DNA of 12,916 nucleotides, from assembly GCA_016764835.1 (NCBI GenBank), contig JAESRD010000327.1, forward strand, positions 1 to 12,916, read 5' to 3'. The stretch comes from Paracoccaceae bacterium. Lineage in GTDB: Bacteria; Pseudomonadota; Alphaproteobacteria; Rhodobacterales; Rhodobacteraceae. The notes under the pieces were generated by a model. That model saw only the letters and a program-made list of their open reading frames with translations, did not search any database and had not been told where the DNA came from. Shown here one piece after another: positions 6,990 through 12,916 of the stretch; within the stretch, counting starts at the first letter, position 1, and every line of letters begins with the position of its first letter. The translations under genes were made by a program, and so were the position numbers.

Positions 6990-8771
6990 GTGATTGATCC
7001 ACTTTCAGAACTCGCAATCCGGTATGGCACCGACAAATTCGGCTACCATGACTACACGCCAAACTATCACAAATTGTTCAAACACCTGCAGGCTGCGCCC
7101 CTGCGCTTGCTGGAAATCGGCGTTGGCGGCTATCAAGACGCCGACCGTGGCGGGCAATCACTGGCGACATGGCGCGACTATTTCCCCAATGCGCAGATCA
7201 CCAGCATTGATATTCAGAAGAAAACCTTCGATCTCGGGCCAAATGTTAAGATCTTTCAGGGCAGTCAGATTGATCATGACTTTCTGACCCAGCTCAGCGC
7301 CGAGCGCGGCCCGTTTGACATTATTATTGATGATGGCAGCCACCAAAACGCCCATGTCGTCGATACTTTTCAGTTCCTGTTTCCCCTGCTGGCCGAGGGC
7401 GGCATCTATGTTGTCGAAGATGTGCAAACCGCGTTTATCCCGCGTTTTGGCGGCTCGGTCACGCTCGATGCGCCAAATTCGGTTGGTCTTTTCGCCGACC
7501 TGTTTGAGCGGCTCGGCCTTGCATCGGGCGCTATGAACGGCGAGATTCGGGCGATGGAGCGGTACCATAACATGGTGGCGCTGCACAAAGCCGCACCCGG
7601 CCCGGCCGCCGACCTTTGGGCGTCAAACGCGTTTGAACGCCTGCCTGATGCGCCGCGGATTGTCGCCACTGACGTGTCGATCCCGGTTGGAGCACTGGGC
7701 GGCGCGCCGATAGAATGGGCCAAGCCAGAACAGCTGGGCATTGGTATTGATGACACTGACGCCATCGTTTTGGACGCCACATTGGCCACCGAGTGGAGCA
7801 TCCGCTCGGCCATGGCACGGCTGCATGAAACCGGGCTGCTGGTGCTGCTCGGCGCGCCCTCAGCGGCGCTGGAATCAGACCTGATCGCCCGGTTTATCGA
7901 GGTTGATCACCGCGAGATCGCCGTCAACTTTCCGCAAAAGCCGCTCGATGATCTGGCGACGCTGATCTACGGGATTGAGCGCCATTATGACGGGCTGATC
8001 CTGATCAAGGCCCCCAATGACTACCCGTCAAACATGAAGTTTGACGCCGAGCAGCCGCAAGCTGCAGCCGCCATTGCCGAAATGGCGCGCGTTCTTGAGG
8101 ATTGCGACCAAGAAGAGGGGCTGGTCAGTTATGCGGGCATAATGACCAATATTCATGGCCGCGAAGCCGCCCGGCCATGGCTGACCCGTCTGTCCGGCCT
8201 TGATGCGACCAGCCGAAACTATTTTCAGCTGGCCGCCGGGCTGGCCCAGCGTGACCGCGAGCTGGAAAAGGCCGAAAACCTGTTTGCTGCCGCCCTTGTA
8301 CAATACCCCGATGATGCCGGTTTCACCCTTGGCCAAGGCTCGGTCTTGCTGGCCCTTGGCCGCACAGAGGCCGCCGAGGCACGGGTTGTAGCGACGCTCG
8401 CGGTTAACCCGCGCAACCCAAACCTGCACCTGCTAATGACCCGCATAGCCGCCCGCTCTGGCAACCATGAGCAAAGCATTGACCACGCCAAACAGGCAAT
8501 CTCAATGTGTCCGGCCGCGCGCAAACCACAGGCACAAATCGCCCTTGGTGAGGCTATGCTGCGGGCAAAACGCGTGCCAGAGGCTGAGGCCACCTTTCGC
8601 GATGCATTAACGGTAAAGACACGATTTGCCCCCAAAGCCTGGCGCGGGCTAAGTACGGCGCTCAAACAGCAAGGCGACGCCACAGGCGCGCTTGAAGCCG
8701 CCCAAAAAGCCGCAGAACTTTCACCGCAATCGAATGAATTCAAGTCTTGGGCCGCCTCGCTGTCGGCCTAG
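6990..8771 (+). CDS. SAM-dependent O-methyltransferase (MycE/TylE-like) fused to TPR repeats
   Basis: 593 residues from a GTG start chosen for its AGGA site. Residues about 5-200 form a class I SAM methyltransferase. They carry the RYGTDK...H..Y...Y lead-in (11-26), motif I LLEIGVGG (40-47), SIDIQKK (72-78), IIIDDGSH (111-118) and VVEDVQTAF (140-148). The DDGSH and VED pieces match the metal-binding residues of macrolide-sugar O-methyltransferases such as MycE and TylE, so an Mg-dependent sugar methyltransferase is likely. The domain ends with MERYHNMVALHK (188-199). Residues about 222-350 look like a second, degenerate copy of its second half. Residues about 405-593 hold about five TPR repeats. 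The acceptor is unknown; a glycan or glycosylated surface protein is a guess. It stands alone between the Fe-S carrier and exonuclease III genes, with no glycosyltransferases nearby. Confidence 0.82.
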   Translation: MIDPLSELAIRYGTDKFGYHDYTPNYHKLFKHLQAAPLRLLEIGVGGYQDADRGGQSLATWRDYFPNAQITSIDIQKKTFDLGPNVKIFQGSQIDHDFLTQLSAERGPFDIIIDDGSHQNAHVVDTFQFLFPLLAEGGIYVVEDVQTAFIPRFGGSVTLDAPNSVGLFADLFERLGLASGAMNGEIRAMERYHNMVALHKAAPGPAADLWASNAFERLPDAPRIVATDVSIPVGALGGAPIEWAKPEQLGIGIDDTDAIVLDATLATEWSIRSAMARLHETGLLVLLGAPSAALESDLIARFIEVDHREIAVNFPQKPLDDLATLIYGIERHYDGLILIKAPNDYPSNMKFDAEQPQAAAAIAEMARVLEDCDQEEGLVSYAGIMTNIHGREAARPWLTRLSGLDATSRNYFQLAAGLAQRDRELEKAENLFAAALVQYPDDAGFTLGQGSVLLALGRTEAAEARVVATLAVNPRNPNLHLLMTRIAARSGNHEQSIDHAKQAISMCPAARKPQAQIALGEAMLRAKRVPEAEATFRDALTVKTRFAPKAWRGLSTALKQQGDATGALEAAQKAAELSPQSNEFKSWAASLSA

Positions 8772-8828
8772 CGGCGCTGGCGCGCGCAAAACTTCCGCCC
8801 CAGCGCACCAGTTTAGACGTGACGGCAG

Positions 8829-8858
8829 GCCCCGGTTTGCTATGCTCAGCGCCGGGGC
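8829..8858 (+). promoter_or_regulatory. Inverted repeat and possible promoter before xth
   Basis: Perfect 7-bp arms gccccgg (8829-8835) and ccggggc (8852-8858) enclose a 16-base loop in the 115-bp gap after the methyltransferase gene. No T-run follows. A -10-like TATGCT (8841-8846) lies in the loop, with GTGACG (8819-8824) 16 bases upstream as a poor -35. It may be an operator, a leader hairpin or an end-of-message structure; the sequence does not decide. Confidence 0.35.
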
Positions 8859-8886
8859 AGTTTCGCCCTGTTGCGCGGAGCCGGTC

Positions 8887-9666
8887 ATGAAAATTGCCAC
8901 ATTTAACATCAATGGGGTCAAGGCTCGGATCAACGCGCTCAGCGATTGGCTCAAAGAGTCGCAGCCCGATGTGGCGCTGTTGCAAGAGATCAAATCGGTC
9001 GATGAAGGCTTTCCGCGCCAACATATTGAAGACCTTGGCTATCGTGTTGAAACCCATGGCCAAAAGGGCTTCAACGGCGTCGCGATCCTGTCAAAACTAC
9101 CGTTGGAAGATGTGACACGCGGCCTGCCAGGTGACGACGAAGACGAGCAGGCCCGCTGGATAGAAGCCACGGTGATTGGCGAAAAACCAGTGCGGATTTG
9201 CGGGCTGTATTTGCCCAATGGCAACCCGGCGCCGGGGCCAAAATACGACTATAAACTGGCATGGATGGAGCGGCTAAAGGCCCGCGCCAAAGAGCTGTTG
9301 GAACTTGAAGAACCGGCGTTAATGGCCGGAGATTACAACATAATCCCACAACGTGAAGACGTGCACCGCCCGGATGATTGGCGCGAAGATGCGCTGTTTC
9401 GCCCGCAAAGCCGCAAGGCTTGGCGCGAGCTGCTCAACCTTGGCTATACCGATGCCTTTCGCGCCGTCAACCAAACCCCCGGCCTCTATTCATTCTGGGA
9501 TTATCAAGCGGGCGCATGGCAGCGCGGCGACGGCATTCGCATTGATCATTTTCTGCTGACACCGCAATGCGCCGACCTGCTAGGCGGTTGCTGGATTGAG
9601 GCCGAGCTACGCGGCCGAGAGCGGCCATCTGACCATGTACCTGTCTGGGTCGAGCTGAACGCTTAG
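8887..9666 (+). CDS. xth: Exonuclease III (AP endonuclease, DNA repair)
   Basis: 259-residue Mg-dependent endonuclease/exonuclease/phosphatase-fold enzyme. It cleaves DNA at abasic sites and degrades 3' ends in base-excision repair. Catalytic residues line up with the ExoIII family: N7 (FNINGVKAR), E34 (LLQEIK), Y108 (GLYLPNG), D149 and N151 (AGDYNIIP), D220 (GIRIDHFLL), and D249-H250 (SDHVPVW). Length is normal. The open frame extends upstream to 8692 inside the methyltransferase gene, but the ATG at 8887 has GGAG six bases before it and begins exactly at the family N terminus (MKIATFNINGVK). Its TAG overlaps the stop codon of the convergent monooxygenase gene by 4 bp in total. Confidence 0.96.
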   Translation: MKIATFNINGVKARINALSDWLKESQPDVALLQEIKSVDEGFPRQHIEDLGYRVETHGQKGFNGVAILSKLPLEDVTRGLPGDDEDEQARWIEATVIGEKPVRICGLYLPNGNPAPGPKYDYKLAWMERLKARAKELLELEEPALMAGDYNIIPQREDVHRPDDWREDALFRPQSRKAWRELLNLGYTDAFRAVNQTPGLYSFWDYQAGAWQRGDGIRIDHFLLTPQCADLLGGCWIEAELRGRERPSDHVPVWVELNA

Positions 9667-10832
9667 GTGCTTTTGCCCGCCGCGCCGCCAGTTACATCAT
9701 GATCGTAGAGCCATGAAAATTTGCGCTGTAACAGGCCCGGAGATACCGTGCTCGCCAACCGCAATCCGCCATGCAAAACTATGCGCGCAACCCCGGACAT
9801 ATGGTAGATTTTGGCGTTGGAATTGGCGGCTTGCACCGCCCGCGCTGCCCGTGGCCGGCGTATTGTCTGATAGGTTGTCAGCGCTTTTGACAGATCATCT
9901 ATCCGGTAAACGCAATCGGCCAACACCCATGCATCTTCGATTGCCATATTGGCACCTTGGGCTAAAAATGGCAAAGTCGGATGGGCGGCGTCGCCGAGTA
10001 AAGCCGCCTGCGGCCCAACCCAACGCGCCGCGACATTATGCCGAAACAGCCCCCAGAGCGATAGTTTGTCGATCCGGCTTTGCAGCTCTTTTACTGCCGG
10101 GCAAGCATCAGTAAACGCCGCCCGCAGCGCCTCTGGCACGTCAGGATGCATCCAGCCCTCAGGGACCCATTCAGATTGTTCGCGCACGGCAACAATGTTG
10201 AGCAAACCACCGCGCAAAGGATAGGCCACCATGTGACGGCCCGGCAACATCCATGCCCGCGCCTCATTCACCTCAAAATCAAGCCCCTCAGACGGGATAA
10301 CCGCCCGCCAAGCTGCCTGACCGGTAAAGAACGGCGCGGACCTGCCGTTAAGCAACGGCCGCAATACAGAATTGAGCCCGCCCGCATCAATCGCTAAATC
10401 AGGCGAAAGCTCAGAGCCAGAACTCAGCAGCACCCGGCCATCGGTCTCAATTTCACGTACATGACAACCAGTCTTCACCCGCGCACCGGCAGCCTTTGCG
10501 CCGTTGAGCAACAGATCAATCAGCCGCGGGCGGCGGACAAACCGGTAGGGCATTGCATCCGATTGGGTGAGTGTCAGCCGGGCAACGCTTTCGCCGGTCA
10601 GCCCATCATGCATATGAATAGCCGAGGAAATGACGCCCTCTTTGGCCATAGGCTCAGACAGGCCAAGCGCGTTTAGCACCCGGCCGCCATTGGGCGAAAT
10701 TTGCAAACCGCCGCCAACATCGCCAAGCCGCGCGGCCTGCTCAAGCACGGTAACATCAGCGCCCTTTTGCGCGAATGCAATCGCCGCTGTCAGGCCGCCT
10801 ATGCCGCTGCCTATGATAACTACCTTAAACAT
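9663..10832 (-). CDS. FAD-dependent monooxygenase (salicylate hydroxylase-like, group A)
   Basis: 389-residue flavoprotein of the UbiH/salicylate-hydroxylase type, expected to use NAD(P)H and O2 to hydroxylate an aromatic or similar substrate. Seen: N-terminal FAD-binding GSGIGG (8-13) and VLEQA (29-33); the RRPRLIDLL segment (100-109); and the GD motif LGDAAHPTLPFLAQGANMAIED (279-300, G280-D281). The middle DG motif, normally ADGxxSxxR, reads AGGLNSVLR (150-158), so its Asp is replaced by Gly (codon GGC at 10382-10380). This is a possible loss of function or a lineage variant. The ATG follows AGGGGCAG. It lies 85 bp downstream of dksA on the same strand and converges on xth. No ring-cleavage or transport genes are near, so the substrate is unknown. 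Confidence 0.85.
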   Translation of the reverse strand: MFKVVIIGSGIGGLTAAIAFAQKGADVTVLEQAARLGDVGGGLQISPNGGRVLNALGLSEPMAKEGVISSAIHMHDGLTGESVARLTLTQSDAMPYRFVRRPRLIDLLLNGAKAAGARVKTGCHVREIETDGRVLLSSGSELSPDLAIDAGGLNSVLRPLLNGRSAPFFTGQAAWRAVIPSEGLDFEVNEARAWMLPGRHMVAYPLRGGLLNIVAVREQSEWVPEGWMHPDVPEALRAAFTDACPAVKELQSRIDKLSLWGLFRHNVAARWVGPQAALLGDAAHPTLPFLAQGANMAIEDAWVLADCVYRIDDLSKALTTYQTIRRPRAARAVQAANSNAKIYHMSGVARIVLHGGLRLASTVSPGLLQRKFSWLYDHDVTGGAAGKST

Positions 10833-10878
10833 CTGCCCCTGTTGTGCTTTCCTGATGCTGACGCAAGTTGGTAAACAC

Positions 10879-10900
10879 TTTCTTAGCGCAAACTAAGAAA
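10879..10900. promoter_or_regulatory. AT-rich inverted repeat between dksA and the monooxygenase gene
   Basis: Perfect 8-bp arms tttcttag (10879-10886) and ctaagaaa (10893-10900) around a 6-base spacer. It starts about 47 bases before the monooxygenase ATG and lies 18 bases after the dksA stop. The stem is AT-rich and has no U-run on the minus-strand side, so an operator-like dyad is at least as likely as a terminator. Confidence 0.45.
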
Positions 10901-10917
10901 AAGCAAATTGAGCTGTA

Positions 10918-11340
10918 TCAATCGTCGCGGTGAATTTTTTCGCGCCGCTCGTGGGTTTCTTGCGCCTCAAGGCTCATTGTCGCAATGGGCCGCGCATCAA
11001 GCCGTTTCAGCGAAATCGGCTCGCCGGTCATCGAACAATAGCCGTACTCGCCCTCTTCGATCCGGCGCATTGCTGCGTCAATCTTTGAGACCAGCTTGCG
11101 CTGGCGGTCGCGTGTGCGCAGCTCTAGCGCACGGTCAGTTTCTTCGCTGGCACGGTCGGCCACATCAGGTATCGAGCGTGTCTGGTCTTTCATGCCACTG
11201 ATCGTATCGCGGCTATCGGCCTGAATCTCACTTTTCCAGTTTATCAGTTTGCGTCGAAAATATTCGGTTTGCCGTTCATTCATGAATGGCTCATCCACCG
11301 CCGGACGGTAATCGTCCGGGAGAAAAGTCTCTGCCTTCAT
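10918..11340 (-). CDS. dksA: DksA-family RNA polymerase-binding transcription factor, zinc-finger-poor type
   Basis: 140-residue secondary-channel binding factor that, with ppGpp, adjusts transcription of rRNA and amino-acid genes. Seen: coiled-coil helices (about 20-100) with the tip motif PDVADRASEE, whose D59 and D62 plus following Ala match the functional tip of E. coli DksA. Next is the globular part with YGYC, TGEPISLKRLDARP and a basic C-terminal helix. Of the four zinc ligands only C102 remains; the others are T105, S123 and A126, so zinc binding is unlikely. Such Cys-poor DksA proteins are known in alphaproteobacteria and pseudomonads and can still be active. The ATG is preceded by GAGGGG. 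It is divergent from the GNAT gene and precedes the monooxygenase gene. Confidence 0.93.
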   Translation of the reverse strand: MKAETFLPDDYRPAVDEPFMNERQTEYFRRKLINWKSEIQADSRDTISGMKDQTRSIPDVADRASEETDRALELRTRDRQRKLVSKIDAAMRRIEEGEYGYCSMTGEPISLKRLDARPIATMSLEAQETHERREKIHRDD

Positions 11341-11725
11341 TTCTGTCCCCTCAGAAATTCCAGATACTAGGCAACTATGTCACCCAAATATCGAGAAAAC
11401 CCCTTAACTTGGGGCTGCTTTACTCCCTTGCTCCTGTACTGTCACGCCAAATCTCTGTGTTGTGCGGTCTGGTCGGGGCTTTGGCCGCGATTTTGCCGGC
11501 AAAGCTTAACAATAGCGGGCAAAGGGCGGGCATTATGCAGTTTTTTTTGCGCGCAGATCCCCTTTGGCGAAACGGATGACAGCGTGGCCGATGCGCCCCA
11601 TTGGCCAGCCAAATCCAACTGCACAAGCCAAAAAAGGCAACATATCCAGCTTTGCCCCATTCCTGCCTTAATTCTGGATTCTGAGTTCCCTTAACAATAA
11701 ACAAACCAGACTTGGGTGAGCAGTG
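11341..11725. other. Intergenic region without a convincing gene
   Basis: About 385 bp between the divergent dksA and GNAT genes. Both strands have open frames here, but none has a good ribosome site with a recognisable product, and the possible products are rich in Cys and Trp as expected of noncoding frames. Visible items are a run of eight T at 11541-11548; arms caaaggg (11520-11526) and ccctttg (11560-11566) around it; and TTGGC/GCCAA at 11601-11612. The region must hold the promoters of both flanking genes, but I could not place them with confidence. Confidence 0.55.
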
Positions 11726-12178
11726 ATGGATGAGACAGTGGTACGCCCTTTGCGGGCGGCGGACCGCGCGCAGTGGGCTGTGCTCTGGCGCGGCTATCTG
11801 GATTATTACGAGACCAAGCTCCCCGATGCGCAATATGAGCTGACATTTCAACGCATGCTTGGCGACGACCCGCAAGAGTATAGCGGGTTGGTCGCTGTGG
11901 CTGATGGCCGCTTGGTTGGACTGGTACATTACCTGTTTCACCGTCATGGTTGGAAGGCAGAAAATGTCTGTTACCTCCAAGACTTATACACCGATCCTAA
12001 TCTACGTGGCCGTGGTGTCGGTGCCGCCCTGATCCATGCGGTTTACGCCGCCGCAGATGCCGCAAATAGCCCCGATGTTTATTGGAACACCCAGCATTTT
12101 AATGCAGCTGGCCGCAGGCTGTATGACCGGGTCGGCACGCTGACACCGTTTATCAAATATGCAAGGCCGCACCCATGA
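11726..12178 (+). CDS. GNAT-family N-acetyltransferase
   Basis: 150-residue GCN5-related acetyltransferase that moves an acetyl group from acetyl-CoA to an amine or protein N terminus; the substrate is unknown. The single domain spans the whole protein. The acetyl-CoA loop is LQDLYTDPNLRGRGVGAALI (about 90-109, with RGRGVGAA giving the R/QxxGxG/A pattern). A later VYWNTQHFNAAGRRLYDRVG segment (about 121-140) is typical of the C-terminal half. An in-frame GTG lies just before the ATG, but GGTGAG is better spaced (five bases) for the ATG. Its TGA overlaps the ATG of the next gene in ATGA, so the two are translationally coupled. Confidence 0.9.
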   Translation: MDETVVRPLRAADRAQWAVLWRGYLDYYETKLPDAQYELTFQRMLGDDPQEYSGLVAVADGRLVGLVHYLFHRHGWKAENVCYLQDLYTDPNLRGRGVGAALIHAVYAAADAANSPDVYWNTQHFNAAGRRLYDRVGTLTPFIKYARPHP

Positions 12179-12916
12179 AGCTATTCTTTGCCATGGCGGC
12201 TTTGGTGCTGACTTCTTGCGCACCACTGCCAATCAGCTCCGGCGCGCCGGGCGGCACAGCGCTTGACTTGCCGCCCATGCTCAGCTTCACCGGTGCCTCG
12301 CCACAGCCCCCCGCACGGGCAAATTCTGAAATTGCGCAAGACTTTCTTGATCTGGTTTTCCGTATGGAAAGTGGCCGCGCTATTCCAACCATGACCCGGT
12401 TTGAGGGCGAAATAACTGTCGGCGTGCAGGGCGACATTCCCGCAAGCCTGCTCCCCGATCTGGACGCTCTGCTCGGCAGGTTGCGGGGGGAAGCCGGGCT
12501 GAATATTCACCGGATTTCGGGCAGCACTGCCGCCATCACCATCCACACAATCCCGCAAGCCGTGCTTAACCGCGCCGTGCCGCAAGCCGCTTGTTTTGTG
12601 GTGCCGCGCATTTCTAGCTGGCAAGAGTTTGAGCGCTTGCGCCGCTCGCCGCAGGTTGATTGGACCACGCTGACACGGCGTGACCGCGCCGCAATCTTCA
12701 TCCCGTCCGATGCCGCCCCACAAGAGATCCGCGACTGTTTGCACGAAGAGCTGGCCCAAGCGCTGGGGCCACTCAATGACCTCTACCGCCTGCCGGACTC
12801 GGTGTTTAACGACGACAATATCCACGCCGTACTCACCGGCTTTGATATGTTGATCCTACGCGCCTATTACGCGCCTGAGCTGCGCAATGGCATGAGCCGG
12901 GGCGAGACCGCCGCCC
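12175..12916 (+). CDS. DUF2927 lipoprotein, 3' end cut by window
   Basis: 247 residues are visible and the frame stays open to the window end. The N terminus is a lipoprotein signal: positive K2, hydrophobic FFAMAALVL, and lipobox LTSC with the lipidated Cys at 15. The mature part is expected in the periplasm, attached to a membrane. The C-terminal half matches my memory of the DUF2927 family: HEELAQALGPLNDLYRLP (190-207), DSVFNDDN (208-215), and LILRAYYAPELRNGM (226-240). The HEELAQ sequence resembles a metalloprotease HExxx(H/Q) helix, but no activity is known to me for this family. It overlaps the GNAT gene by 4 bp. Function is unassigned. Confidence 0.85.
   Translation, partial: MKLFFAMAALVLTSCAPLPISSGAPGGTALDLPPMLSFTGASPQPPARANSEIAQDFLDLVFRMESGRAIPTMTRFEGEITVGVQGDIPASLLPDLDALLGRLRGEAGLNIHRISGSTAAITIHTIPQAVLNRAVPQAACFVVPRISSWQEFERLRRSPQVDWTTLTRRDRAAIFIPSDAAPQEIRDCLHEELAQALGPLNDLYRLPDSVFNDDNIHAVLTGFDMLILRAYYAPELRNGMSRGETAA

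Noticed and set aside
6323..7036. Minus-strand open frame of 237 codons across the Fe-S carrier gene
   Set aside because: It covers a clear gene, the dgt start and their promoter region; the product shows no known motif.
8692..8886. Upstream extension of the exonuclease III frame
   Set aside because: It overlaps the methyltransferase-TPR coding end; the ATG at 8887 has a GGAG site and matches the family N terminus.
11377..11694. 105-codon plus-strand frame in the gap before the GNAT gene
   Set aside because: Cys/Trp-rich with no domain, no good ribosome site, and competing frames of similar length on both strands.
12181..12825. Minus-strand open frame of 214 codons opposite the DUF2927 gene
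   Set aside because: The plus strand holds a lipobox and DUF2927-like motifs with a coupled start; the minus product is unrecognisable.

Overview
The window looks like chromosomal DNA of an alphaproteobacterium, most likely a Rhodobacterales (Roseobacter-group) member. The reasons are the GC-rich, tightly packed genes and the clustering of NagZ, a SPOR-domain protein, ArgS, a dGTPase family protein, an A-type Fe-S carrier and exonuclease III. A DksA with an incomplete zinc finger, of a kind usual in alphaproteobacteria, and a DUF2927 lipoprotein fit the same group. The assignment is by eye from protein sequence; no search was run.

Left block, minus strand, about 6462 down to 1. This reads as one long transcription unit: dgt-like HD phosphohydrolase, a CPA1-type cation/proton antiporter with a cytosolic RCK-like domain, arginyl-tRNA synthetase, a membrane-anchored SPOR protein, and NagZ (cut by the window edge). 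dgt and the antiporter overlap by 11 nt, and the SPOR stop codon directly abuts the NagZ ATG. Larger gaps before argS (133 bp) and before the SPOR gene (91 bp) leave room for internal signals. Functions are housekeeping: nucleotide pool control, ion homeostasis, tRNA charging, and peptidoglycan binding and recycling.

Middle block, plus strand, 6548-9666. An ErpA/IscA-like Fe-S carrier is divergent from dgt across an 85 bp promoter region. Next comes a 593-residue protein with a MycE/TylE-like SAM methyltransferase domain, a second degenerate methyltransferase half without a SAM-binding loop, and about five TPR repeats. Then comes exonuclease III. The methyltransferase-TPR protein is the least ordinary gene here.

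Right block. On the minus strand, dksA is followed by an FAD-dependent aromatic-ring-hydroxylase-type monooxygenase whose stop codon overlaps that of the convergent xth gene. A gap of about 385 bp without a convincing gene separates dksA from a divergent plus-strand pair: a GNAT acetyltransferase and a DUF2927 lipoprotein that overlap by ATGA. The lipoprotein gene runs off the right edge.

I saw no mobile element, CRISPR array, tRNA or rRNA. I found no clearly new multi-gene system. The most interesting items are the pseudo-duplicated methyltransferase-TPR fusion, the 21-bp in-frame repeat in the SPOR gene, and an Asp-to-Gly change in the monooxygenase DG motif.
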